This document shows, piece after piece, positions 1 through 11,870 of a stretch of DNA of 64,000 bases. Where the stretch lies: positions 9,794,367-9,858,366 of the forward strand of contig JACGWO010000012.1 in NCBI GenBank assembly GCA_034509735.1. The letters run 5' to 3'. The stretch comes from Sesamum alatum. Its lineage: Eukaryota > Streptophyta > Magnoliopsida > Lamiales > Pedaliaceae. Every line of letters begins with the position of its first letter. The stretch's first letter is position 1. The notes beneath the pieces are model-generated. The model was not told the DNA's origin. It searched no databases and saw only the letters and a list, made by a program, of their open reading frames with translations. Position numbers and translations under genes: made by a program.

Positions 1-4
1 CCTA

Positions 5-996
5 GTGCTTTACGTGGATGACATTCTGCTCATTGGAAATGACGTCAGAATGTTAGGAAACACGAAAGCATGGCTGTCAACCAAGTTTTCCATGAAGGAC
101 TTGGGTGAAGCATCCTACATCCTAGGCATCCAGATTGTCAGGGACAGATCTAAAAGGATGTTAGGGCTCACCCAAAACTCGTATATGGAGAAAGTCCTAA
201 AGAGATATCGAATGGACAACTCAAACGAGGGTTCCTTCCTATGAGGCATGGGATCAAGTTTGTCCAGAAACAGTCCCCGCAGACTGATGAGGAACTTGAA
301 AAGATGAAAGTCATCCCCTATGCTTCTGCCGTAGGTAGCATCCAATATGCGGTCCACTGCACCAGGCCTGACATTGCATACGCTTTGAGCGTGACTAGCA
401 GATATCAGTCCTGTGCAGGAAAGGCACATTGGAATGCAGTTAAGGGCATCCTTAAGTACCTAAGGAGGACTAAGGAAATGTTCTTAGTCTATGGCAATGG
501 AAAACTAATTCTGGAAGGCTTTAGCGACGCCAGCTTCCAGTCTGATGACAATGATGCCAAGTCTCAAACGGGGTATGTATTCAAGCTCAACGGAGGAGTA
601 GTGGCTTGGAAAAGTTCCAAGCAAGCAACCACTGCTGACTCCACCACTCAGGCTGAATACATAGCAGCTTCAGAAGCTGCCAAGGAAGCGGTTTGGATGA
701 GAAACTACATCCAAGAGTTGGGTGTGGTGCCTAGCATCGCCGAGCCCGTTGTCATCTTCTGTGATAACAACGGTGCAATAGCGCAAGCGAAGGAACCGAG
801 ATCTCACCACCGTTCCAAACACATTCTTAGACGCTACCATCTTCTTAGAGAAATGGTAGGAAGAGGTGACGTTCGGATGGACCGAGTCAACTCAGCAGAC
901 AACACAGCAGACCCGCTGACAAAGCCTATGTCGCAAAGTGCTCATACGCAACATCTTGAGAAGATGGGGATTAGGCATATGGATGATTGGCTTTAA
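5..996 (+). pseudogene. copia RT C-terminus and RNase H (element X)
   Basis: This is the end of a copia polyprotein, which copies the element RNA and degrades the RNA strand. The catalytic YVDD box of RT is encoded at 11-22, followed by the conserved stretch with SYILGIQI and then by RNase H (GFSDASFQSD, TTADSTTQAEYIAASEA, and the DNNGAIAQAKEP and HHRSKHI blocks). A base missing near 225 ends the first frame at 244. The second frame runs 241-996, and a compensating insertion and deletion near 257-265 changes a few residues. The TAA at 994-996 is the natural end of pol, just before the polypurine tract. It is a broken fragment, cut by the window edge on the left. Confidence 0.9.
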
Positions 997-1012
997 AGGT
1001 CAAGTGGGAGAT
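997..1012 (+). other. polypurine tract of element X
   Basis: The stretch AGGTCAAGTGGGAGAT lies between the pol stop and the TG that opens the LTR. This is where plus-strand primers form in LTR elements. The same tract precedes the LTR in E, G and Z, and its complement follows the LTR in D2, W and Y. Confidence 0.8.
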
Positions 1013-2296
1013 TGTTAGAATAGGTGACCATGTAAGCCAATTTTGGCGGGTATATGTAACCTATGTCTAGACAATTATAGGTGTTTTGATAAATCATTAA
1101 TGAATAAAGAAGTGAATTTTCATTTGGCATTACTTTGTTTGTGTTCACTTGCACCTATTTTTCCATATCTGTTCACTACGCAAACAGAGCCCATGGACTG
1201 AGATTCGATTTCGGGGACTGGGACTACGCTTGGAGGTAGGTCCATGAAATCAGTCTTCCCGAATCAGTCCGGAAATCTCCAAGTCAAGGAATCCCGAAAA
1301 TGGGTACCGGGATTCTATTTGAGACTTGCACTAAGCATCTGCTGTCGTGTTTCATCGACGGGTGACGAGGATCGTCTAAGCAGTGTTAGTGGGTTAGCCT
1401 GCTAGGACGCAGCTGACTGAGGTGACTCGCGGGAACCGTCTTACGGAGGACCTTGAGTATGGTCTGCTAGGTATGACGTGTATTCCCGGTTCCAACGGTA
1501 CAGGTAAAGTCCTTTGACTTGAGGAATTACTGAGTTTACCTGTACATCAGGATTGTATCTTAGATATGGTGAGAGATTGCCAGAATTCCATTTGGTAGTC
1601 ATAAGCCATGTCTAGTGCAGTTCTGATGTACAAAGTGACAGTAGTTTCCAAGAAAGGATCTGTCTCCTGTCAATAGGTTTTGACAGTTGAGTCTCATGTG
1701 CATTGTCCCTAAAAACTGTGGCCACAGTGACTGAACAGAAGGGAAGGGTTCCCTCGCGGCGTTTAGTGTGGACAGACCGACACTTAGGTCCAAAATGGGT
1801 ACCTGCATTTTCCGTGCCTTAGACTCTAAGTGTTGAGACCGTAGACAGAAGGACAAGCGTACTGTTAGAGCCTAAATGTTCATCCCTGAATATTTCACCT
1901 AGTCTCTAGTGCCATGGACCGTTGCTAGATGGCCACCCATGGTAACGGACGCGTTCTAGGAACCCGACCAAGTCTAGCTGAATGGTGAACCTAAAGAGTC
2001 ACACACTATCCACACAAAATTAAATATTTAATTTGGAATTGAATATTGGAGTGAAGGAATGATTAAATTGGATTTTAATCGGGTCCTTTATTTTTCTTGG
2101 AGAAATAATTCTTTCTACTTGATAGAAGGAATTAAATTGATAAATTAGATTTATCAAAAGGATTTATTTAATGGGCTTAAATAATATTTATATTTATTTT
2201 AGCCTCTTGGAAATATTTAAATAGATTTTAAATATTTCCATTAAATTAAATTAAATCAACGGTTGAGATTAATGGGAGAGATGGATGGCTAGGATC

Positions 2297-2346
2297 GTTT
2301 TGACTAGGTCAAAACACTAGTTTGACTAGGACTTTGACTAGGTCAA
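2297..2346 (+). promoter_or_regulatory. W-box cluster in the LTR promoter
   Basis: Five W-box cores (TTGACT or its partner GGTCAA) lie within 50 bp: 2300, 2307, 2322, 2334 and 2341. They sit about 60 bp upstream of the TATA box. W-boxes bind WRKY factors in plants. The outer pair also forms a perfect hairpin: GTTTTGAC, centre TAG, GTCAAAAC (2297-2315). The same cluster is present in all A and B LTRs here. WRKY control is inference. Confidence 0.55.
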
Positions 2347-2374
2347 AATTCTAATCAAATTAGAGTTCTTGAAA

Positions 2375-2413
2375 GAGGAGTTTAAAGAGGATTAAACTCC
2401 TCTTCTATATAAA
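2375..2413 (+). promoter_or_regulatory. dyad plus TATA box, LTR promoter
   Basis: GAGGAGTTTAA (2375-2385) is repeated inverted as TTAAACTCCTC (2392-2402) with a 6-base loop. It is followed at once by TATATAAA (2406-2413). This fits the core promoter, with transcription starting about 30 bp downstream. The arrangement recurs in the A and B LTRs, for example around 43425-43460 and 9650-9680. Confidence 0.6.
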
Positions 2414-2450
2414 CCCCTAGCATCCTACAATTTACATGATGATGAAACTC

Positions 2451-2522
2451 CAACACACACACACAACACACACACACGGTTTCTCTCTCTCTCCCATCTC
2501 TCTCGTCCGCCCCTCTCTCTCT
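2451..2522 (+). repeat. CA then CT microsatellite in the LTR
   Basis: A CA-rich run (2451-2477) is followed by a CT-rich run (2481-2522), just downstream of the predicted transcription start. Repeat length differs between A LTR copies, as expected for microsatellite slippage. Reverse copies are at 27459-27531 and 33948-34022. Confidence 0.85.
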
Positions 2523-2998
2523 CAAGAAAATAGTTTTTCTTGATTCTTTTGTTCTTGGAACATTAGAATCTTGATGAATCAATACCATTAACTGATAATG
2601 TGTTATTGATTCATCCACTCCAAAATTATACACTTGTTCGTTGCTAGCACGACGTGCAAGATACGTGGGTGGATCGTGTGTCACGAATTAGAGGGTCTCA
2701 AGGACGGGATCTTGGTGCAAAACGGGGAACAACGCGTGTAGCCGTTGAAGACGAAAACGACAACGGGTAGGTCTCGTTTTTAAATTTTCGTCCCTCTTTA
2801 ATTTTCAACCCTATGGCCTCCATGATTTATTTTATGTTATACGTTCATGAGATACACCGAATGCCCGGGAAAAATTTCAAAGGCACACCCTTTGAAACGT
2901 GTTTTAATTTAAAAGCATGTTGAAATTCCGTTTTAATTTTTAATTATACCGCGCTTCCGCATTCGCGCTTTTCCCGGGACGATCCACATAATCTTTCA

Positions 2999-3402
2999 AT
3001 CATAACGCGTGGTTGATTTATCCTCTCCAAAATAATACTTGTTCGTTGCTAGCACGACGTGCAAGAATACGTGGGTGGATCGTGTGTCACGATTTGGAGG
3101 ATCTCAAGAACGAGGTCTTGGTGCAAAACGGGGAACAACGCGAGTAGCCGTTGAAGACGAAAACGACAACGGGTAGGTCTCATTTTAAGATTTTCGTCCC
3201 TCTTTAATTTTCAACTCTATGGCCTCCATGATTTATTTATTTGTTTTATGATCATGAGATACACCGAACGCCCGGGAACCTCAAGAGCACACCCCTTGAG
3301 CGTGTTCTTTAAATTAAAAGCATGCCTTTTATTTTAATATGTTTATTTTACCGCGCTTCCGCATTCGCGCAATTCCCGGGACGATCCACCGGATTTCTTT
3401 CA
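2999..3402 (+). repeat. type-B LTR, 3' piece
   Basis: After the ATCAT duplication the sequence continues as the last ~400 bp of a B LTR, ending GGATTTCTTTCA. The missing 5' piece is not to the left of element X in view. It is at 35469-37065 in reverse orientation, where it stops at the same ATCAT site. Joined, the two pieces would give an LTR of about 2.0 kb. The nearest full comparator is the B LTR at 8886-10252. Confidence 0.85.
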
Positions 3403-6400
3403 TAACTCAATTACCCACTTTGTTCAGAATCCTCTGAGTATGAGTAATCTACGATACCGACTAAGGTATTGTGAGTCCGCTTATATTTCCTTGCGAAGCA
3501 ATACGGTCAAACCGTGTTACCTCTATTCACCATTGCCTCTTAGAGATAGTGGTTGTCTAAGAATATTTTCGTGGATCTTGTGATGAGATCTCGTGCCAAT
3601 ACTCCCATAGTCAAGTTGCCTGCCATATAGGCGAACGTGGCTTGGTCGTGCTAGGCGCCACATCCATCCTATGGACACGATCTTCATCAGTGACCACTAT
3701 CCGATGCATTCGTCATTGGGCGTGACTGTGCATACCTTTGAGACTAACTGGTTTTCACTTATGCTCTGGAAGCTAGTATCGCTTTAGCCTTTCCAAAACA
3801 ACTCTCAACAGACGGTGCATCATGAACACATCTTTAGTCCTTATTCAGGTACTAAGGATCGTTCTTGATTGCTGTCTTCAACCCCTCAGTGCATTACCGA
3901 TTTATGTTGAGCCATGCTAGAAGCACTCTCAACATCGGTTCCTATGCACCAAGTAAACATATCATATGTTTGCCTAAGGTTAAGACGTAGGGGATACTCA
4001 ACATCCAAGCCTTCTCATTAGTCCACCGTAACTAAGTCTTGAATGGCTTGATGCTTTATGCATAGTATCCAAGTTTTCTCATCAGTCTTACTATGACTGA
4101 GTCTCGAACAACTTGTCCCTCTACATATATGAGTTTTTCTCATCAGTCCACCATGACTGAGTCTTTGAAAAGCTCAATTCATGATATGTATGTGGGAACC
4201 CTAAAATGTCATGGAGAATTTTCGTGAGTTACGGTTTGTGTTTTAGTCATTCGTAATGCCTTGAATTCATCCATGAATCAAGATACTACACACTTAAACA
4301 CTTGGAACGCCATTTCTACTCCTACTGATCACCTACGTTGTTTAAGACCGAGTTATGCTCCGTATGAGCTCGTCAAAACGAATATTCCAGTTATGCGGTG
4401 TTTCAAACCTTGTTTGAATTTCCTAGTGGATTCTATGGCTCCTCTCCATAAATCCCACTACGATGTCCAACATCACGTTCCGCAGGTCATTTGGATTACT
4501 ATCCAAATTTGACCGAACATATCCCGATCACTCGTACCTCTTACGACATTCGGGTTTGTTCTTAAGGGGACTTGGAATATGATCAATTTAAGTAAGAAAT
4601 GCAATTATAAGCAACGTTTAGCATTATTCTGTCGTAAACCTACACAAACCAGACACCGAGTCTAATTTGTCTCCCACTAGTCCCTTGACGTATGTAGGAT
4701 CCTTCTACATGCTCAAGGACTTTGTCGGAACATAGGCTTGCCAAACCGTGGCTCCTTGTGCGTGACTCCTAGCAAAGTGCCATGTTCCTTACGTTGGCAA
4801 TTTTGAGTCTACGTCTACACGGGCTAAGGTAATTGGGCGAAACTTCGATCGATCTTCGTCTAACGAGATTCGATCGTTCCCTTTATCAGAGACCGTCATA
4901 CTTGGCCTTTACAGGAAACATTTCATTGAGAATTCCATTCTCAACTTGGATGCTCAAGAGCTCTCACTAAATACACGGCCTTTCGATCCTATCGAAACAG
5001 GTTTGATTTTGCAACCATTTATGGTTCACCTCCTTAAGTCTAATTCCCAAACCTCCTATGGGACCTTTAGACTTTTTGAACCCTCTTATGGTCTTGTATA
5101 TTAGTAACCTACAGTTGTCTTATTGGCTCCCTTCCAATAGACTATTTGGCAAGCCTACTTTGTCCAACAAAGAGTTTTCAGACTTTCTTCTTCATAAAAG
5201 ACTTGTAAATTTAGTCGATTCGAATCATCTATTTACTTATCTTTTAATAAGAAGAAACGTCTTAGCTGTTGTAGATGCCAAATATTTTAGTTGGTCTTGA
5301 TCAATCCATTTAGATAATTAGAATTTTGAGTATCCATAAACCTTTATGGGATGGTGTTCTAGGAATTTACGTGTAACTACTAGCAAACCTGAATCAATAT
5401 TCAATAATTTTGTTTGATCAAATATGTATGTAATAAAACCTTTGTCCAAAAAAGAGACATACTTTTGATCATGCTAGGTTACGTAATTCCTATATTATCC
5501 TAACATGATCACGATTATGGGCCTAACAAGTCTCTAGTCCTTTTCATCAATGGACCTTGCCATTGTTGAATCCTAGAACTGTTCTTGGCTTTTAAGTCCT
5601 TATTCACTTTTTGCAAACCACCAGCAGATTAATGATAAGAATGGTATCAAATACCAAATAGAGTAAAAGTGATCATGTCAATACTCAATATCAAATTTTA
5701 CCTACATTGGAGAAAGGTTCAGGATACTCCCCTTTTCCAATGGCCCTCTTTAAGACAGTGAATGCTTACGTTCTTAGAAATCTATGAACTTGACTGCTTG
5801 AACCTTTTGCTCTTTCCTTTACCTCCACCTTGTGTTGTAAAGGAACAACACTTGAAGTGCCTTAATAGTTGATGTTACCTTACCCTTCTTCCTCTTTTAG
5901 CGTCTCGCACCCTTGCCTTTTGCTATGGAGGTTGAAGCCTCTCCTACTAGTACCGACGGCGCAGATTTTGCAATCGTTGCTTCGTACTAGACCAACATAA
6001 TTACCAACCTATGAAGATCTTTTCTAAGCTCATTCATGTTGATAATTAATAGTTTGCAGGAGGGAGGAAGAGACTGAAGGATCATGTCAATGTACGTCTC
6101 CTTTTCAAGACTGACGTGGAGGTCTTTTGAGCTTCTCCACTAGGGATTGCATCATCACTACATGTTCTTTGTACCGACATCCCTTCCGTCATCTTAGCTC
6201 CAAACATGCCTTCGTTGCATTTTACCCCACATGCTGGTCCAAGACCATATAGACATGATGCAAACGAAGCATAGTTTGAGCCAACATTAATATATCCTAC
6301 TTGCCGGTGGTCATCCTTCAAGTTTTGAATGCCAAGCGTTGCCTTAGTTGTCGACCCCTCCGGCAAGCGCTGAGGAACATCCTCATCCGGTTATGTGAGT

Positions 6401-6507
6401 TAAGGTTCTGGAAATCTAAGACCATCTTAAGATTTCGCAGTCAATCCGTGTAATTGGTTCCCTTTTAATGAGCCTCTTAGTGATGTGTTTGGTGGATTCT
6501 TAGACAT
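3403..6507 (-). pseudogene. decayed gag-pol of element F
   Basis: Read on the minus strand, gag starts at an ATG at 6507-6505 followed by a recognisable start (SKNPP). It includes PEGSTT and the segment read from 6366 down to 6082. The basic region lies near 5930, followed by protease and integrase remnants. An old RSKHI motif of RNase H lies near 3570. No frame longer than about 90 codons survives. Between the integrase tail and the SKKQSP region of RT, several hundred bases of RT core (PKGVKPVGCKWVYK through to the RFDE block) are missing compared with E. F cannot encode an active RT. Confidence 0.8.
4012..4166 (-). repeat. three tandem ~60-bp units within decayed RT of F
   Basis: The core TTCTCATCAGTCCACCATGA, or a close variant, recurs at about 4012, 4075 and 4134, each followed by a CTGAGTCT-like block. 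It corresponds in reverse to the RT region around SKKQSPQTDEE, which is single-copy in E. It is a local tandem duplication in a dead element. Confidence 0.6.
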
Positions 6508-8799
6508 TCACAACATATATGTAAAGCAGAAAATAATAAGCAGAGTGAAGTAATATTTTGGTTAAGTCTCGGTCTTTAGTCCTTAACCTCTTCCACTATT
6601 TCTACGAAAATACGGCACTCTCAAACGTTGTTTTGGGGAAATCCTTTCCTAGTGGGCTCAGGATCCACAGCGATCTCCCCCATACCCCACTTTTACGATT
6701 CGCATGGGAAAAAAACCCGCGGGAGGTATTCCATACTATTCTCATTCCACGAGATTCCCAAGATAATTGCCTCACCCTTTCACGTGATCCCGAGGACTCC
6801 AAGCGAATCACGTTATTCGGGCGTTAGACCCGACCCAATCAACCGATTCATAGACTCACTCTACCTCCACGACTCGTGAGACAGGTAACAATAGTCTACT
6901 CATCGTTCATGACAAAGTGCAGCTTCTTTTAAGCACGATAGTCGTGCCACGACTCGTGAGACCACGCTATCGACCTAAAAGATCTTCCTCACTTTTGCCA
7001 TGGATGGAAGGCTTGGACAGACTCCCAGAGTCCTAGTCCATTTATTAAGGGTCTATATTTAACTTGGTTCAACCAAGTGAGAGTTTTGATAGAACGAGAC
7101 CTCATCACATATATTAAGTATTGCATTGCATGCGTTATGGCAGAAATATTCTAAGCGTGAATGTAACCATACATAAAGCATATAGAATAATCATAAGCAT
7201 ATAATACGCATCGCATGCAAAATCAAACCTAGCACGCCCCTGTAGGATGATCACAAGCCCAAACCTATGCGACCCACTGAGCCCGCAGTGGATCTATGGT
7301 CAATCTAAGGGTAGGCCCTATACTATTACAAGTTTTAATAACCCATTACATGCAATGGGCCTTGTAAGTCCTCTTTATCTTCTTGGGCTCTCCATCGTGG
7401 GCCTACACCGGGCTTCTTCTCCATGGATCCTCCGTGGGCCATCTGATAGCAACCTCCATGGGCCTCCAACACCTTGGGCTTGTCTTCTCTTGCAGCTATT
7501 ATTTACAAAAAGAAATAAAACCTCACCACTAATTCTACTCTCATTATATCATAAAATAAGAAACCCCAATTAAACATTTGGGGGGAGTACATTAGGAGGG
7601 AGAGAGAAAGCCTTATTATTCCAAGGCAACTAGAAGAGAGACAGAGAGGAAAATAAAGAGGCACACAGGCCACAACCCAACAAACAAATAAATATAAATA
7701 AACCATACACACGGTCTAGGGGCTTTGTGATCATCCTTTGTCAAATCAATTAACACAAATGGCACAAATACATATCCCACGTAAAATATGCTATACCAAC
7801 ATCCATGATAATCCATACAATAAAATAAATGCAAAAACTACATGTAAAATATCCACACCAAACATTGGATAATAGTGCAACCTATGCACAACGATTTTAG
7901 TTGGAAAAACCTTTTCCATAATTAACAAGGCAATATTAATTCTATGAAATATAAAATCTCAACCAAAATTAAAATGCCCCAAGTTAATTAATTCAGAAAA
8001 ATTCCCAGAATTATACAGAAAAATCAAATTTTCTGAAAACACAAAAACCAACAATTCAAGAATATGCTCATATATTCAAGAATCCCAAAATCCATCATTT
8101 GTGCAATATTAATACATGTTAAGATCTACTCATGCTCAAATCATAAAATAACCATGATGTCCAACATCATAAAACGCAGAAATTATTGCGAAAATTTCAC
8201 ATATGAATTTTGATCATTGGTGCAACCATTGCAAAAATTAAATCTTGTTAGGAAACCCTTTCCTCATCAACCAAGCAATATTTATTTTAGAAAATTCCAA
8301 ATCTCAAAAATAAATATTCTAAGTCAACGGGTTCAGAATAATGCAGAAAATATCATAAAAATAATTCAGTAAAAATAGTTTTGAAAAAACGAGCCAAAAA
8401 CGGGAGAGAAACGGAAAACGGCACAGCCGGCTGGCCAGGCGCGCGCGCTGTGCGGGCAGGCACAGCGCTGGCCGGGCGCGCACAGGCCCCTGCCTGCACG
8501 CGCGCCCGGCCGCGCCCTTGTGCGCGTAGCCAGCGTGCTGCTGCTACCGGTTCGCCGTTTTTTCACCCTTTTTTGACTTTTTCATGCTATTTTCTGAACC
8601 ACAAAGATAAATTCAACCCTAGAACATGTATTAACCCATTCAAGAAAAACCAAGATCCAAAATCCCATGCAAAATTAAACGCCAATAAATATCTACGATA
8701 AACATGCTATAAACGTAAATTAAAACACGTTTATCATGTTTAAACGCACATAGCACATAGAATTCGAGGCCTATACACCGAACCGGGCTCTGATACCTC
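6508..8799 (-). other. untranslated leader of element F
   Basis: About 2.3 kb between PBS and gag with no credible gene. It keeps the leader signatures of the younger copies: the palindrome pair CACGACTCGTG at 6868-6878 and 6948-6958, the hairpin region at 7271-7294 (one arm base changed), and a shrunken GC-rich island at about 8405-8555. The PBS complement GGCTCTGATACC is at 8786-8797. Short frames in it look spurious. Confidence 0.75.
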
Positions 8800-8885
8800 T
8801 GAAAGATTATGTGGATCGTCTCGGGAGATGAGCGCGTATAGCGGAAGCGCGAAAGAATGCGTAATAAAAATTACAAAGCGCGAAA
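8800..8885 (-). repeat. 5' LTR remnant of element F
   Basis: Starts TGAAAGATTATGTGGATCGT, the reverse of the A/B LTR 3' end, three bases after the PBS complement. It stops near 8885, where a forward B LTR begins in the shared block GTGACAGTAG. Confidence 0.75.
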
Positions 8886-10252
8886 GAGTGACAGTAGTTT
8901 TCAAGAAAGGATCTGTCTCCTGTCAAAAGGTATTGACAGTTGAGTCTCATGTATGCTCTGTGTCTTGTCCCTAAAATCTGTGGCCACAGTAACTGAACAG
9001 AAGGGAAAGGTTTCCCTTGCGGCGTTTAGTAAGGACAGACCGACACTTAGCTCCAAAATGGGTACCTGCTTTTTTCCATGCCCTAGACTCTAAGTGATGA
9101 GACTGAAGACAAAAGGACAAGTGTACTGTTAGAGCCTAAATGTTCATCCCCGATTCTTTCACCTCGTCTCTAGTGCCATGGACTGTTGCTAGATGGCCAC
9201 CCATGGTAACGGGCGGATTCTAGGAATCCGACCAAGTCTAGCTGAATGGTGAACCTAAAGAGTCACACACTATCCATATACAGTTAAGTATTTAATTTGG
9301 AATTAAATATTGGAGTAAAGGAATGATTAAATTAGATTTAATCGGGTCCTATATTTTCTTGGAGAAATTAATTCCTTCTATTTGATAAAGGGAATTAAAT
9401 TAATAAATTGGATTTATTAAGGGAATTGATTTAATGGGCCTAGAATAAATATTAATATTTATTTATTATATTTATTTGGCCCTTTGGAATATTTAATGGG
9501 ATTTAAATATTCCATTAAATTAAAATCAACGGTTGAGATGGAAAGGGGAGATGGAAGGCTAGTATTGGTTTGACTAGGTCAAACACTAGTTTGACTAGGA
9601 CTTTGACTAGGTCAAAATCCTAGTCAAATTAGAGTTCTTAGAGTTGGAGTTTAAAGAGGATTAAACTCCTCCTCTATAAATACCTCTAGCTTCCAACTAT
9701 TGTAAGATGATGATTCTTGAAATCACACACACAACACACACTCTCCCCTCTCCTACATCTCGTCCTCCCCTCTCTCTCTCACTCTCCAAGAAAATTATTT
9801 CTTGTTCTTTTGTTCTTGGAACATTAGAACTAAGGAAGATTAGTCCCGTTAATTCATAACGTGTGATTGATCTATCCTCTCAAAAATACTTGTTCGTTGC
9901 TAGCACGACGTGCAAGATACGTGGGTGGATCGTGTGTCACGATTTGGAGGGTCTCAAGAACGAGATCTCGGTGCAAAACGGGGAACAATGCGTGTAGCCG
10001 TTGAAGACGAAAACGACCACGGGTAGGTCTCGTTTTATTTTTCGTCCCTCTTTATTTTTTCAACTCTATGGCTTCCATGACTTCTTTACATGTTATATGA
10101 TCATGAGATACACCGAACGCCCGGGAACCTCAAGGGTACACTCCTTGAGCGTGTTCTTTTAAATTAAAAGCATGCTTTAATTTTTTGTATGTTTAATTTT
10201 ATCGCACTTCCGTATTCGCGCAATTCCCGGGACGATCCACCAATTTCTTTCA
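8886..10252 (+). repeat. 5'-truncated type-B LTR
   Basis: It matches the A LTR from the block GACAGTAGTTTTCAAGAAAGG onward, with B-type differences, and ends CCAATTTCTTTCA. It keeps the conserved U3 block (9128-9260), TGG-centred hairpins (9290-9520), the W-box cluster (9567-9625), the TATA box near 9675 and CA/CT repeats. No PBS follows; the next base starts mid-leader of G. So it is either an LTR inserted in that leader or a deletion join. Confidence 0.85.
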
Positions 10253-11004
10253 TTGTGATCATCTAACAGGGGCGTGCTAGGCTTATTTTGCATGCGGTGT
10301 ATGTTTTAATATTTGATGTATGATGTGTTTTTAATGCATCCTTTATATTCAATGTTAAAACTGGAGCATGCAAAACTTTCTTAATGATGAGGTCTCGGTC
10401 ACTAATAAACTTAACTCTCACTTGGATGGTCCAAGTAAATACTAGGCCCATTAATGGATTAAAAAGTCAAATGGTTTGATTTAAATCCAAGCCTTCCGTC
10501 CATAGTAATGTAGTGAGGAAGCTACATTCACCCATTCGTGGTCTCACGAGTCGTGGAACGTTTGGAATGGAAGAAAGTTGCGCTATTGTTATGAACAAAG
10601 GAATATGTTCCTATTTTCCTGTCTCACGAGTCGTGGGGGGCGATAATTGAGATATTCATTTGGTTGATGGGTTGGGCCTAACGCTGAGTAATATGATTCG
10701 CTTGGAGTACTCGGGATCATATGAAGAGGCGAGGCAAAATAACTTGGGGATCTCATTGGATGAGAATGGTATAGGTTACCTCCCACAAAGCCTTTTTCCG
10801 TGTGAATCGTAAAAGCGGGGCATGGAGAATTGCGTTTGTGGACCTCAAACCCACTAGGAAATGGTTTCCCGAAACCTCATTTGAGAGTGATGGGCCTTCG
10901 CAAAAATAGTGGGAGGGGTTAATGACTAAAGACCAAGTCTTAACTTGAACATAATATTACTATAATCTACTTATTGTTTTTTTCTGTTTACATTTTGAAT
11001 GTAT
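10253..11004 (+). other. partial untranslated leader of element G
   Basis: Begins in the block GATCATCTAACAGGGGCGTGC, which in E lies about 740 bp upstream of gag. It carries the palindrome pair CACGAGTCGTG at 10545-10555 and 10625-10635. I see no coding frame worth reporting. Confidence 0.7.
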
Positions 11005-11870
11005 ATGTCTAAGAATCCACTAACGCCAATACTAGAGGCTAATATTTTTAATGGAACAAACTACAACGACTGGCTGTGAAATCTTAAAATAGTCTTAGAT
11101 TTCGAGAACCAGACTTACATTCTGGATAAGGATCTTCCTCAGGCCTTGCCGAATGGGTTAATGCCTCAAGAACGCTTGGTGTTCGAGAAGATGCATGTTG
11201 ACCACCGGCAGGTCCGCAGCATCGTACTGGCCTTGATGACTAACGAGATCCAGAAGCAGTACGATAGGCTAGATGATGTTGGCTAGATTATGCTTCGTTT
11301 GCAAGATATCTATGCGGTCTCGGACCGGTATGTTAGATACGCTGCAACGAAGGCATTCTTCGAAGCTAAGATAACAGAAGGGTCGTCTGTACGAGAGCAT
11401 GGAGTGATGATGCTATCCCTTGGGGAAATGCTCAAAGACCTCCAAGCTAATTTTGAAAAAAGAGACGTACATCGATGTGATCCTTCAGTCTGTTTCTACC
11501 TCCTTCGACCAATTTATTGATGACTTGATAAATATGTTGGTCCGGTACGAGGCAATGATTGAAAAATCTGCGCCAGCGGTACTAGTGGGAGAGTCTTTGA
11601 CCTCAGAAGCGAAAGGCAAGGGTGTCGGACGTTGGAAGAGGAAGAAAGCTAAGACAACATCAGCCGCTGCTAGCACTTCGAGTGATTCTGTTACACCGCT
11701 TGGCGGAGGTAAAGGAAAGAGGAAGAGGGTTCGACAGTCAAAGTCATAGATTCCAAAAGATGTGTCCATTAACTGCCGCAAAAAGGGACATTGGAAGAGG
11801 GAGTGTCCCAAGCTCCTCTCCAATGAAGGTACATTTAAATTGAGTACCAACATGATTATTGTTCTACTCT
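11005..11870 (+). pseudogene. decayed gag of element G
   Basis: ATG at 11005 opens with SKNPLTPILEA and continues through FNGTNYNDW, a stop near 11078, ENQTYILDK, another stop near 11285, YAVSDRYVRYAATKAFF and a Lys/Arg-rich region (11620-11740). A nucleocapsid zinc-knuckle remnant lies at 11770-11810. It would have packaged element RNA. Several frameshifts make it non-functional. Confidence 0.8.

Larger units (their letters stand above)
1..2998 (+). mobile_element. Ty1/copia element X, 3' half (pol end plus 3' LTR)
   Basis: The window opens inside the reverse transcriptase of a copia element, runs through RNase H and the polypurine tract, and ends with a complete type-A LTR. The element is followed by ATCAT (2999-3003) and then by the tail of a type-B LTR, so it sits inside that LTR. 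The LTR shares family-private variants with the antisense LTR at 33474-35468, and the same ATCAT site flanks that copy in reverse. I therefore treat 28979-35468 as the 5' half of this same element. By alignment to E, about 0.9 kb of RT and integrase tail should lie just upstream of base 1. Confidence 0.9.
1013..2998 (+). repeat. 3' LTR of element X (type A)
   Basis: It starts TGTTAGAATAGG and ends ATCTTTCA, about 1.99 kb, and matches the two LTRs of E along its whole length. It holds a block conserved between LTR families (1865-2000), TGG-centred hairpins in the AT-rich U3 (about 2015-2250), a W-box cluster, a dyad next to a TATA box, and CA/CT microsatellites. It shares with 33474-35468, but not with other A copies, the variants GGAATTGAATATTGG, CTACTTGATAG and GATTTTAATCGGGTCC. 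Compared with that copy it lacks roughly 10 bp near 1700. Confidence 0.95.
3403..8885 (-). mobile_element. old degenerate copia element F
   Basis: This is an antisense copia element. On the + strand it reads RNase H end, RT remnant, integrase and gag, then a long leader, PBS, and the first ~86 bp of its 5' LTR. Its 3' LTR is not present, since the B LTR abuts the RNase H end at 3402. Coding parts are riddled with stops. It shares with G a deletion of the RT core. Confidence 0.8.

Noticed and set aside
1599..1856. Recurring 83-90 codon frame in the LTRs (also 18025, 34616, 36213) and the similar frame at 2382, 27296 and 33786
   Set aside because: They lie within LTR U3 or U5, antisense to the element, and recur only because the LTR recurs. 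No domain recognised.
2449..2522. CRISPR-like or satellite array
   Set aside because: Simple CA and CT dinucleotide runs; no spaced repeats or unique spacers. A plant nuclear context also excludes CRISPR.
7247..7573. 108-codon frame in the F leader as a host gene
   Set aside because: It matches the leader of other copia copies where no frame is kept, so it is chance.
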